Program-made: the position numbers and the translations under genes
Shown: positions 35,053 to 46,915 of the stretch, one piece after another
How the letters are laid out: the number at the start of each line of letters is the position of its first letter
Numbering within the stretch: position 1 is the stretch's first letter
The notes under the pieces: generated by a model
Database searches by the model: none
What the model saw: the letters and a program-made list of their open reading frames with translations, nothing else
What the model was told of the DNA's origin: nothing
Source: Musa acuminata AAA Group
Lineage: Eukaryota; Streptophyta; Magnoliopsida; Zingiberales; Musaceae
Length of the DNA stretch: 64,000 nt
NCBI RefSeq assembly: GCF_036884655.1
Contig: NC_088355.1
Span: 41,407,001 to 41,471,000, forward strand
Direction of reading: 5' to 3'

Positions 35053-37914
35053 ATGGAAGTTGCTGAATGTACTAAGATTGTAATCAACAGAATCCAAAAG
35101 CTCGAACCAGAGAATGCTATGAAGCTAATCGGCTACCTTCTCTTGAAACATACAGATCAAGAAATTATGGAATTTGCATTTGGACCCGACAGTCAGATCC
35201 TTTCTCTGGTCAATCAAGCCAAAGCATATCTTACTTTGTTGCAGAAGTCTAACCTTTCTTGTCCTATGCAGCACCTTGATGATCAGAAGCTCCACTATAT
35301 GTCTTTTTCCCCCACCATATCACGACCTTTCTCTTCACCTTCCAGCTTTAGCATCCCTGCTCCATTGTCGGACTCTCATCTACTATCTGATCAGATGCTG
35401 ATTTCTCAGAATCTAGATTTCCCACCTTCTTCATACACTGATCTGATTGGCAGTCTTTATAACCAAGCTGAACAATTGAGCTTGGTAGACCATTTGCATC
35501 CTTCATGTCCTGACTACTTGAGAAATAAGTGCTTTTCCGAGGCTGCATTTGAGAGAGGTTTGAATTCGAGGATCAACATGAGGTTGCATCCTGGGTGGCT
35601 TGAGTCACCTCCCAGAGCTTGTCATTACTATTCCAAGGGCTACTGTAAGAATGGCATCAACTGTCGGTTCTTCCATGGTCAGACAAACCCTGATGGCTTC
35701 TCTGATACATATAATCCAAGTCTGAATGAATTTGGTAAAGAAGACCAAGTTTCTGCACCTGGGTCATTTTCAAAGTTGGAATCGGAGATCATAGAGCTCC
35801 TGAAATCAAAGAGAGGGATGCCTGTTTCTATAGCTTCTTTGCCCACCATGTATCTTGAGAAGTATGGGAAAATGCTTCGGGCTGATGGATACCTCACAGA
35901 GAGCCAGCGTCATGGGAAGGCTGGTTTCAGCTTGACAAAGTTGCTTAATCAATTGAATAATAGCATTCGGATTATAGACAGGTATTCATTGATCTACCAA
36001 GTTGTCTTTTGTTTCTTTCCGGTGCATGCAGTACAATGTTTCTCTCGATAAAGCCTTCCCCAAATGCTTGGAAAGTAATAACTTATGGTTAAAATGCAGA
36101 CCACATGGGCAGCATTCAGTTGTACTTGCAGAAGATGCTTGTATGTATATGGAGTACAGGAGTGACAGAATCGATCAAGGAGCAGTAATTGCTAGCTCCC
36201 ATCAGATATATCTTACTTTTCCAGCTGAAAGCACATTCACCGGCGAAGATGTTTTTAATTATTTCAAGTAATGAATTACTTCTTTTTCTTCTATGATGAC
36301 AAGAATATTGCATGTGTACATGCTCAAAGTCATATTCTTTGTTGACAGTCAGTATGGTCCTGTTCATGATGTGAGGATTCCACGGCAAGAGAAACGTATG
36401 TTTGGGTTTGTGAGTTTCCTCTATCCAGAGACCGTGAAAAATATTCTGGCAAAAGGACATCCCCACTATATCTCTGGCACAAGAGTCCTGGTTAAGCCAT
36501 ATAAGGAAAAATCAAAGCTAACAGACAAGTAAATTGCATTCTCCTGCTCATTTTGATCTTTTTTTTTGTTTCTTGTTGGTATTCTGTCAATTTCTGGACA
36601 TATGCCATGAGTGATAAGAGAAGTCATCTTTCTTGTTTATTTCTGTATTGAAACCCTGTGAATTTTTGAATGGTGAAATGAGTGTGAATGCAAGCATGTA
36701 ATGCATATTTGTGATGTAGGGATACTGTGGGCCCTTATAAATTCATTGTGGTTCGCAACTCTCATCTTAATAAATAATAGCTGTACTTTTGGCACATTTA
36801 CTATCCTTAAGAAAAATCCATTTTTCCTAAAATTCTGTTTTTTTTCGTACAATTTTTTGCCGAAGTTGTCAAAATTGTTTGTTGTTTTTCTTTCTTAGCT
36901 CTCAAGAGATAGACAATGATGGCAATGTGCAGTCTTGATTCTATACAATTTTCCAAGTGCTAAATTCACTTAAATTGTCGAAAAATTCTTAGTTTGGTGT
37001 CAAGTGTTTTTATGTTGAATTGGATTCTTTTACCATGTGCACCAGAAATGTAATTTCTTTTACTTGCTGCCAGTACATGAAATTAGTAAGCATTTTGCTT
37101 CAGTAATTGTAGCTAGAACAATTTGTAGTTGTCTCATTAGTAGATCGATCTTATTTGCAGAAAGTATGCAGAGAAAATGGGGAGTCCAGATTGTTTCCCT
37201 TCTCAATTGTTTGCAGTGGATCAGAACACTGAATTAAGTCGGTGAATGCCACAATTACTTTGTCATATTCTATATCCACCTCTTGTAATCTTAACCTGTA
37301 TTTTGATGTAATGGCTTTACATACTATTGCAGTTCTCGGTATATCTAAAAGTACTGGATCTCCGCAAAGGAAGCTGTCTAAAGATCATGACCTTGCCATT
37401 GAACTTGAGAGAAGACACCTATTTGAGCTGCAGCTAACCCCTAAGCAGCCAAGACAACAATCATGTTTCAGCTTGGGAATGGAAGAACTAAAGGTTTTAG
37501 AAGGTAAATTAAGATAGCACATTCTATTACTAGATTTTCTGGCACCATCTTAAAATGTTCAATTGTTCTACTATAAACTCAAAATCTTCAACTGCAGATG
37601 ATTTTGACTGCCATTCAACTGTTTTTAAGAGTGGCCCCAGAAATGACTGCATATCTAAGCAGACATACAACAATTGTAATGATATAAATAGGTAATCGAA
37701 TGAGCTTTGTCATATATCATTTATCATGATGATTGATATGCAATATCTAGTCCAAATTAATTTTGTTTGCAGATCAACATATGCTATTTTGTGTGTTTGT
37801 CCCTCTTAAACCTTAAGATTGTTATCAAATTCCTTTTGCAGTGACCACATTGAACTTCCAGAAAGTCCATTTGCTTCTCCTCGGCTAGGAAGTAGCATCT
37901 CCACAGTCACATAG
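35053..37914 (+). CDS. CCCH zinc finger / OST-HTH / RRM RNA-binding protein, copy A
   Basis: A plant RNA-binding protein of the CCCH family that also carries an RRM. Exons 35053-35981, 36100-36267, 36349-36528, 37161-37241, about 37352-37503, 37598-37691 and 37842-37914 give about 558 residues. The N-terminus ([20 protein letters not shown]) is a conserved helical region, perhaps MLLE-like. One CCCH finger: C190, C198, C204, H208 in [19 protein letters not shown]. An OST-HTH (LOTUS-like) domain spans about 245-308 ([39 protein letters not shown]). The RRM at about 344-420 has RNP2 IYLTFP and RNP1 RMFGFVSF. It ends [19 protein letters not shown], a family-typical tail. Exon 4/5 joining is uncertain: the frame also works with donor 37238 and acceptor TTGCAG (exon from 37333). 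No lesion seen. Likely regulates mRNA fate; target unknown. Confidence 0.88.
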
Positions 37915-40199
37915 AGATTGACAAAGACGATACATAGATTTAGATTACACATTCAAGACTCCCTACTTGTCAAGTATTTGGAGTAACTCATCCAAGCTCT
38001 ACAAAATCAACATCAAGGGCAGAAGCTTGCACCAGAGGAAGTTTTCACACATCATAGAAAAGCTACATCAAAACGGGAATCATTTAGTTTGGTACTATTA
38101 GCCACAGAACAAAGTATCATGTGGATGCTTAGAAAGAGATAAATGTAAGATAGGCTGTTCTGATAGAGTGACAAGTGAAATTTTGTGGTTTAGAGGTTAT
38201 GCAATGTTGTTGACATTTTACATACCCATATGAATAGAAACTTAAGACAGATTTGCGAATGTACCAACAGATACTATAATTTTACAGCAATTATGTTTTT
38301 CGTAGAATACCAAATTAAGTTGGATGGTCTTTTGACTTTGCTATGTGATGTGACAGTTGAATTAGTTTGCTGAGCCTGCTTGCTTTCAAATGGCTATTCC
38401 TTTTAGTATCAAAGTTCTGATTAGTGATTGCCCTTTAACTGTAATGTTGGGTATGTGGTTGAACTCATCAGTCATTTTTCTTGGCTTATCTGCCACTATT
38501 TGCAGTCAGCTGTCTCTGCACACTATTTTACTAGTTTTGTCACACTGATGATTAAGACCAAACATCTTGAAGAGCACAAGCCATCAAGTGTTAGATCTCT
38601 GGAGATACTAAACACTGATGTTTCGCTTTCGTAATTATAGGAATGTCAATGTAACTTTTTAATGCATAAAGATGGAGATACTAAAGATAACTAACTATAG
38701 GATAATATCTAATTAACCCATTTCAGCTGCTATCAAATCTCCTGTGATATCTAAAACTAATTCTATTAAGAACCATATCCAAGGGGAATGCTTCTTCTCC
38801 TCCTCTTTGTGAAGGAACTGAGCCCTGAATCTTCCCTGAATCACTAGACGAGAGAAATGACCCAGAAAGCCTGCAAATGGGAACCGCTCGATCTCAGTCG
38901 AGTGATCGAACATCCATGACTGCGACTTCCGGCCGCGAGTTGGCCCTTCGCAGAAACGAGAGGCTGCACCTCGTCACCATCGCTGATGCGTATCGTTGCT
39001 GCCATCGCCGTCTTCCCTGGATCACATTTGGCTAACAGAAACGATGACGGCCATGCTCTGCCGATCAGGAGATTAGGTTGGTTGTCTTCTTCAGGGGATG
39101 TTAGATTGCCTGCATTAATATTGGAGGTGTCTATAAGCAGTGCAGTCCCTGTCAACTTTTCTGTGCGGTAGCTTTCTCCCCCATCCAACTCCCTGTCAAC
39201 CACTGCTGCTGCACAAAGATATTCTCATGGACATGATTCTACTCGGTGTTTTGAGTTTGACTCCTGTGGTTTAAGCAAATTTGGCTGGATTAGATCATGA
39301 CAGCCTTCACAAACTGTGTGCACGCCATCAGCCGACTCGAAAACGACTTCCCAACATTGATGCGATCCAAATCCAAATCCAAATCCAGATGCTTGTTTTT
39401 TTGTTCTCTGTTCATCGGTGTCTGACCCATTAGAGGATACATCAAAATGGCTCAACATTTAAAATAGATAAAATAATTATTATTACATTGAGGCTGTTGA
39501 TCGATGAGTTAACTTGGTTCCATGTGAAAGTGCAGCTCCTTCTTAGAGAGCTGATGTGGAAAACTATCGTAGAGAGCTGACGTGAAGAGTGGGCATAGAA
39601 CGTTAGCGTGGAGAGCCTCCTTCCCGGAGGAGGTGAACTAATTTGGAAAGACGGACCATCTTGTCGGTGGGGAAGTCATCTTGCAACTCCTCCTTTGTTG
39701 CACTATAGATCCTACACCGCATGTTGGCATCAAGGGAAGGTTTCGATGCGATCTCTCTGATGCTTAACTCAGAGGAACGAGAGGAGTGAGTTAATTGTAT
39801 TATAGTATTCATCCGCTTGGCTTTGTTTGGCCTGGGACTTGTTTTTATAACTGGGTGCCTCGCGACGAGGATTGGGATTGGTGGTGGTCCCCCCTATCTT
39901 GTTCTTCAAGTGCTATTAATGGAGATAGCTTATCGGTTTGCTAGTGCGTCATCCCGGGGCCAGCATTAGCGTAGGCCATTGGAACTGTATCCTGAGGATA
40001 TAGCATAGGTGTTTATTGAAGAATTAGTTCATTGATTAATTTATTCATGAAATATTAGATAGTTAATTATACCTCATAGTTAGCGACTTCGTTATCTCAA
40101 TTGTATATCTGGTCCTTAAACTTGAGATACCAAGATGTCCTACGTGAGTACTTTACTCTTTGATACTAAATTTATATGTTTAGAAGTTTCAGATCTAAC
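37915..40199. other. Between the two CCCH genes; no established gene
   Basis: Begins with the 3' flank of copy A. Minus-strand frames at 38844-39203 (119 codons), 39225-39458 and 39603-39812 (69 codons, with a TTATAAAAAC word upstream of it near 39843) have no domain I recognise. They may be old transposon or gene scraps. Confidence 0.35.
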
Positions 40200-41150
40200 A
40201 TAATCGATCATTGTGAGTGGTAGCTAACTTTACGAGAGTAATTGATTGTTGATAGAGGATCATATACTCTCAGTATCATTAGAGAAATATCATATATATG
40301 TTCTTACTTAAACAAATTCCTAGCTAGGATAATTCAAATTGGGAGAGAGAGAGAGAGTTCTCCGAGAGAATCCAATTAGAACGAGATTCGAGTAAATTTC
40401 ATATGGACTTGACTGCACCATACTTGAGACATATGAGTCGAGAAAGCCCAATTCGCACCACTAGGTTCGCCATGACGGAGACCCCAAACCAAGCATCCCC
40501 AAGATATGTGAGGCAGGAAAACCCGACTCATGCTATCATATCCGCCATGATAGGGTCTCCGGGCTAAACGTGCCTGAGATGCGTAAGCCAGAAAAACCCA
40601 ACTTACGTTATCATACCCCCCATGGTGGGAACTTCAGGCCAAATATGCCTGAGGTGTGTGAGTCGAGAAAGTCCGATCTGCACCATTAGGTTCACTGGGA
40701 TTAATGATTGGACATGCAAAATAAAAATACTTTTTCTTAGGTGGATAATACTCTACAGGAGGTTGTTCAAGCTTGTCTCCCCTTTGATGCCCTCGTGAAA
40801 AAAACACTTGATGGGTGATGGGGGCATGAGCATTAAGGCCATTACATAAGAATCCCTTAGTCAATCAAGTATAAAAATTGACCCTTGACGTCAGTCGAAG
40901 GGTCAAACCTTATTCAAAAGGACATCTCACACCTCAAATATATACTCCTCAAGACTGACTTGAGTATCGAAGGGATTGAGTTGAAAATTTTTTCCCTACA
41001 ATAGCCCGTGTAGGAACCCTCGAGAAGTCAGATCCCACCTCAGACACCTCAGAGTTACACGAAGACTATCTCAGAGCCACATCGACCTTTTCAGGGTCAC
41101 CCAGAGAGGTCCTCGGATGTCCCTATGGCTTCATGTCAAAATCAAGCAAG
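40200..41150. mobile_element. Probable decayed LTR-retroelement terminal repeat
   Basis: Layout resembles a plant LTR: tandem repeats, a TATA word (AAGTATAAAAATTG, about 40870), then ACTTGAGTATCGAAGGGATT and AGGAACCCTCGAGAAGTC-like text that I associate with LTR transcript regions of monocot gypsy elements. No primer site, polypurine tract or coding part was found, and the ends are not defined. Confidence 0.35.
40423..40700. repeat. 75-bp tandem repeat, about 3.7 copies
   Basis: Copies start near 40423, 40498, 40573 and 40648, exactly 75 bases apart. Each has a TGAGNCGNGAAA-like part, a CGCACCACTAGGTTCGCCAT-like part and a GGCCAAATATGCC-like end, at moderate divergence. Confidence 0.8.
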
Positions 41151-41763
41151 GCTGACTCAAATGATAAATATCTTATACAATAAAAATAATAAATATTACT
41201 AACATTTTTTTTTTATGTCCGAAGATGAATTGGGTCAAGTTGGGATGGGAAATAAGTGTTATGTATGCGATATGTACCAAATGATGGGGCTAAATCTGGG
41301 CTGATTGGGCCGAGCCCAAAGTGTTGAAATCCAATCGTTCGCTTAGATTGAATCTGGGTTGACAACAGTTGACCTGGCCTTAACGTAGGATGGTTTGGAT
41401 GGGATCAACTAACCCGACCCACCATTTCATATATGTCAGCGTCAGTATACCCAATATAGATAATATTGTAATCCAGAAATTTAATTATATAAGTATTAAT
41501 CATTGTAATCCGATTTTTGAGTCGTTAACTTTGATGAGAGATATTTAATTTATTTATTTATTTTGCTTTGAATATAACATCATACTTATACTAAACACTT
41601 CTGATATCATTAGTGAATTCATAAGGAGGCATTTACTTCTAATTTGTCTTAAGGAGGATACAAACCGGTCACATTTGCTTCCTATGGTCGAACCATACGT
41701 GATTAGCCCATGGCACTAAAGATCTCATTGCCGATTTGCGTGCGGGTCCCACCTTCTTCATTG

Positions 41764-41795
<32 letters not shown>

Positions 41796-42620
41796 CGCAC
41801 GTCAACACCAAGCTGTGGGTGGGCCCCGAGAATCGGGTCGACGGGTTTTATCCCACCAAACGGCACCGTGGGGAGAATCGTAACGGGGCCGACCCGGTCT
41901 AACGGGAACCGGTGACGTCCGCGGTTATCCACGCCGTCCCGTTAGCGGCACTCCCACCTTTGTAGCCGGTGGAAGCGGTCACCTCCCCCGTCATGGGATC
42001 TTCTTAAATGACCTAAACACCCCTCGGAGTGGCAAGAGATTATTCGGCAGCATCCTGCAACTCGGAGGCGTTTTGGGGTCATTTTAGTCATTCCATGGAC
42101 ACAACTAAAAAGGCATAACACCAAATTTGGCCCCGTGATTTATGCGAGGACTATAATAGTCGGCCAACCTGTACGCACCCTACGCAAATAGAAAGGGGCA
42201 AAACAAAGAACGTAAATGCTGAAGCAAGGAACGAGGAATCGATTCAGAGTCTGAGGAAGCGGCGAAAGAGAGAGTCTCTTCTTCCGTCCATGGTGATATG
42301 ACATGGAGGGAGGAGGTACGCTTCCGTTACAGTAGATCCCTCCTCAGGTTCATTTGCGGTCTCATTGTCGCTATTCACATGCATTTTTACGTGCCACTTT
42401 GATGATGCCATTTCGCTTTCGCTCTTGTTTTTTCTTTTTCCTGTCATTTATTCCTCGGGATCTTCAATGGCAAGATTTGATGTTGTTTTGACAGTCATTT
42501 GGAGTGGTTACAGAATCTTTTTGCTTTGAATGTTGATCGTGGGATTCGACGTAATAACAGTTTTGTGTTCGTAGAGTATTTAGATTCTTTGTTGCATGGA
42601 CAGAGACTAGATACTGCGAT
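41151..42620. other. Intergenic and promoter of the second CCCH gene
   Basis: A (CT)n run of about 16 units lies at 41762-41792. GC content rises after 41800. No gene recognised. The leader of CCCH copy B probably begins after 42200. Confidence 0.45.
41762..41792. repeat. (CT)n microsatellite
   Basis: About fifteen CT units, uninterrupted. Confidence 0.9.
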
Positions 42621-44993
42621 ATGGATTTCTTCGAACTGGCCAAGATCATCTTCACCAGGGTGCAAAAGCTGGAGCCTGAGAACGTTGTCAAGATCATGGG
42701 ATGCATCTTCCTGAAGGAGCCGAGCGGGCTGGAGATGCTTCAGCTTGCATTCGGCCCCGACACCACGTTGCTCTCCAAAGTGATCGACGCCAAGATCATG
42801 CTTGGCATCTTGTCCGCCAAGCCGATTGCTTCTTACCTTACTTGGGGATCCCACGCCTTCTCCTCCCCCACGAGTCTTCATGTTCAGCTACCCTACGATC
42901 ACCATCCTCCACCCCACAACATCGATCTCGTCCCGCGAGCGTACGCTGAATCCATCGCCGACGAGTCCTCACTCTACGGTCAACCTCCGCCGGCGGACCA
43001 ACTCGATGCCACCAACCACATCGGGAACTACCACTACCCGGACGCCCTTCTGGGTGGTGGCGTGGCTTTAAGGAGCAGCAGGAGATCACACAGCCTATCC
43101 GACTTGCCCATCAAGGCTTGCCATTACTTCAACAAGGGCTACTGCAGGCATGGAATGAACTGTAGATACTCGCATGCCCAGTCCGCTCCTGATGGCTACT
43201 ATCCTCATGTACTCACCGCCAACATGACTGACTACCCGAACGACGACGTCCCATTCACGCCCAAGTCGCTCGAGAATCTGGAAATGGAGATCACTGAGCT
43301 CCTGAGATCGCGGAAAGGAACGCCTGTCTCGACTGCCTCCTTGCCCTTGCTGTACTTCGACAAGTACGGGAAGAACCTGCAGGCGGACGGGTACCTCACG
43401 GAGAGCCAGCGTCATGGGAAGGCTGGCTTGAACTTGACGAAGCTGTTGTCCCACTTGAAGAAGAGCATTCGGCTCATCGAGAGGTACTGCAAGTTTGGAT
43501 TACTCACCTAAACATCGAATTATACACCTTCATTCTGATCATTTCCTCCTCTGAGTTCCCTGTGTCTGCACGACAGGCCACATGGACAACACTCGGTAGT
43601 ACTAGCAGAGGATGCTCCGAGATTCATGGACTGCAGGAACGAGAGAAGTGACTCAGGTTCTACGGTTTCAAGCTCTCACCAGATTTATCTTACATTCCCA
43701 GCAGAAAGCACCTTCTCCGAGGATGATGTTTCCAACTACTTCAAGTAATTCAACGAGAGAGCTTAGTGAATGGTTTCCCTCATCGATGTTCTTATTGGCG
43801 TCGAACTTTGTGCAGGCAATACGGTCAAGTGCGTGATGTTAGGATCCCTTGTCAAGACAAACGCATGTTTGGGTTCGTCAGCTTTGTCCATCCTGAGACT
43901 GTCAACATGATTCTTACGAAGAGAAATCCTCATTACATATGTGGTGCTCGTGTATTGGTCAAGCCATACAGGGATAAATCTAGAGTCATCGACAGGTTAG
44001 ATTCTTTTTGTAGCATGTCATATCTCCTACGGATGAATGTCATTATCGAATCATTTCTCCTAATGCAGAATGTACTCGGAGAAGATGAAGCCATGGACTA
44101 ATTACCCTTCACGCTATGTGGGGATGGATCAAGACGTGCATTCTGGTGAGTGTGACTTCCAAGGTTGATTTCATGCTTCATGTATAATACATATACATGC
44201 AGAAGAAAGGTACTGATTTTTTGGTGCTTCCGACACATGGTTAAACTCCATCCAGTGACTCGAGAAGGTGATAGTTCAAGCTTGCTTAGAAATAATCTAA
44301 TGGAGAAGGAAATGATGATGGAGCATCTCTCTGGATTGAACTTGGCACCCAAGAGATTGACACAGCAACATTACTTGACTCATGGCATGGAAGACATGAA
44401 AGTTGCAGAAGGTATGACATGAAAATCCCAGTCATATGTGCTCACAAAATAACAAATCTTACAAGCTTTTGTTTTGGTAATTACTTGACATCTAGAATCT
44501 GATTGCCCACTATTCAGTTCCCAGTGACTTCTTCCTAGATCATTTCAGCTATCCATTTGATGCTATGAATAATGGATCCAGAAGTGATGACAAAGCCAGG
44601 CAAACAAGCAACCCATTCAGTGACCAGGAAAGGTAAGTGAAATATTAATATTTAAGATATACATTTGTTGTTTGACCTAAAACAACATCATTGAGTGACT
44701 TGCAATTACAGGTCTCCTCATCTTAGTTTTCCACAATGATCATTAACTGGAAACTCTGCAATTTGTCATCACTCTTCTCATAAATCTTATGAACAGTTCA
44801 AGAAAAGATCATTACATTTTAGACTGTTTACTGATGTAGTTAACTGCTCTCAGTCATCATCTCTTTGCTTGACATACTCGTTGACATGATTTTTCTCATG
44901 AGGTTTTTTGCTGGTGTATGCAGTAGCGTTGAACTCCCGGAGAGCCCTTTTGCATCTCCACCAGTGGGAAGCAGCATTTCTGCAGTCATATGA
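42621..44993 (+). CDS. CCCH zinc finger / OST-HTH / RRM RNA-binding protein, copy B
   Basis: Paralogue of 35053-37914 in the same orientation. Exons 42621-43483, 43577-43744, 43816-43995, 44069-44145, 44256-44411, 44518-44632 and 44924-44993 give 542 residues, with all phases consistent. Exons 2 and 3 have the same lengths (168 and 180 bases) as in copy A, showing shared gene structure. The N-terminus is [18 protein letters not shown]; the CCCH finger has C167, C175, C181 and H185 ([19 protein letters not shown]); the OST-HTH part has [16 protein letters not shown] and [20 protein letters not shown]; the RRM has IYLTFP and RMFGFVSF; the tail is [19 protein letters not shown]. The coding first exon is much more GC-rich than that of copy A, a sign of separate codon-use evolution. 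No lesion seen. Confidence 0.88.
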
Positions 44994-45963
44994 ACACTCT
45001 GAAGAGAACAGGGAATGGAAGCTTGCCATTCCATCAATGATTTGGTACATTGTCTGAATCAATGGGGGTTCCCTGAGCTCTGTACTCAACAACAGAAGAT
45101 AAATGCTTCTCCATTTGTTACTGTGAGAAGCCTAGGAAGATACAGCTACACCTTTAAAAGGAAGCAATACACCTCTCTCGTTGTAGATACTGAAGCAGGA
45201 TGGCAGTTCATTTAGAAGGGAAATGGCTAATTTATTGTAATAGATGAAAGACGTGAACTATCTGAACTAGAAACAAAGTTGTTGTGTTTGAAACATGAGA
45301 TGGTATAGCATACATCACTAATTGTTGAACTTTCATTGCATATTTTAATTCTAGTTGCAAATAACAAAGAGATGGCCAATTGTCCTGGTGATCTTACATT
45401 GTGACATTTCTTGTGGCTTTCCATCTAATATCAGATAATTCCTTCTGCTTTTGATGAATGTATAGTTACAGCATGCAATTATCTCCAGCTTAATCCAAGA
45501 AGCTGGAATTCAGGTTGTTTTTCATTCCTAACTGGGGTTCCTAATTATGAAGTTTGGTGCATATAATCCAGTATCAAAAGTTGTAATGGGATGGGAGAAT
45601 ATGAACCAAAAGCCTGCAACTGTCTGCAGATTGGTCAGCAACATGGTAATAGACTCGTCAATCTCCAAAAAAGAAAACTGAACAACAATGACATACTTCC
45701 AATGTGATAGAAAATCTTTGAACTCATATAATGATAAAAAGAATAACTGACCTTATTATTATTCTCCACTCGAAGTAATTGATTTGCCTGGGAAATGTAT
45801 CAAATCATGACCATATAATGTTAATGATTTAACTCTGAAGCTCTAGATGATCGTAGGCACCTCCAGTGACAAAGATAATACCTGAAAAGAAGATATTAGA
45901 TAATTAGATGCTGCTGATACATAGTTTCAAGAAACAGATGAGAGTAACTTTAGATTTAACCTT
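44994..45963. other. 3' flank of CCCH copy B; no gene
   Basis: AT-rich, with no protein-like frame longer than about 66 codons. Confidence 0.5.
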
Positions 45964-46650
45964 AGTGGCTTGTTAACACTTTCAGGATATCAGAGTTGCA
46001 CAGGCCGATGCTCCTGGAGAGTTTATTCTAAGCAGTACTCCATCATCAATACCGTGGACGAGTTGTGGGGTAGCCAACTTGACTATGCTATCTTTAGGTG
46101 CCCCTAATTCTCTTGACAGCAAGGAGAAACATGAATCCCTGAGTTTTCAATCCTCTGGACAAGAATCTGGGGGCTCAACCACACAACTTTGATGATATCA
46201 CTTCTGATACCAACCTCTTCAACCAAATACCTGATCGTGGGCTTTAAAGAGTGCTCGATGCTATAAGAGAACAAAGATGGGGCTGCAGTTATAATCTATC
46301 CTGTACAAGAATCTATACTAACTAAAAAAGCAACATGAGACTCAAGAGTGTTTTCGACAGTGTGCTCCAAAATTTGAGGCTGACTTATAAGTTTCCTTTT
46401 ATATCTCCATGTTTGACATCAACAATCAACAAGAACTCCAACCTTCCTGAGTGGAAGACATATCTATCTTAACGCAAGGCATGTCTCCTGTAGATGGAAA
46501 CAAAATCAGTCTTTTGACTTATATGTGCTCAAATATTCAATTGGGGAAAACTACGTCTCATCAAATTCTAGTTCTTCTGCAAGTTTCTGAAATCTGCTTT
46601 TAGTAAAGTTACTATTCTTCTGTTGCAAAGGATAATCAACTATTAGACTC
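45964..46650 (-). pseudogene. mTERF-family protein pseudogene
   Basis: mTERF proteins are helical-repeat nucleic-acid-binding proteins of plant organelles. On the minus strand, in order: KSRFQKLAEELEFDE, FSPIEYLSTYKSKD, RLEFLLIVDVKHGDIK, SLKPTIRYLVEEVGIRSDII, VVWLSPQILVQRIENS, ELGAPKDSIVKLATPQLV, IDDGVLLRIN, then RSIGLCNSDILKVLTSH after a frame change near 46020. These follow the order in plant mTERF proteins, most like the MTERF9 type, though the exact member is uncertain. Stops interrupt EFDE*FSP and SKD*F; one base is missing after RIN, and another shift lies before ELGAPKD. The C-terminal part after LTSH is absent. The matched order without clear introns may mean a decayed retrocopy or a decayed long exon. 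Confidence 0.8.
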
Positions 46651-46691
46651 TTTGTCACCAATGAACAAGGCCGGGCCACAATAACCACACA

Positions 46692-46915
46692 TTAAGTTGA
46701 GAGTAAATGTAAAAAAACCTTTGAAGTGTTCTCTAAATCAACATGCTCCATTTTGGAAGATCGATTTAAGTTGTATTGATGATCTTTGGAGTGTGTTTTC
46801 TTTGAGATGATTTCCTCATCAACCTTCACTGAACCATTTGAAAGTATCAAGCTTTGTGCAGATTTTAATGATTTCTTTTCCCACCCCTTCATTAGTAGTT
46901 GATATTGTCCTGCAA
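46692..46915 (-). other. Open frame, possible upstream exon of the mTERF relic
   Basis: The frame reads YQLLMKGWEKKSLKSAQSL onward for about 70 residues and starts just after a TTTTGCAG acceptor-like site on the minus strand. It is basic and helical-looking, but I cannot match it to a domain. It lies directly upstream of the mTERF relic in the same direction. Confidence 0.3.

Noticed and set aside
38844..39203. 119-codon minus-strand frame as a gene
   Set aside because: No recognised motif, no splice or promoter context, not conserved in anything I know.
43095..43454. 119-codon minus-strand frame
   Set aside because: Antisense shadow of the GC-rich first exon of CCCH copy B.
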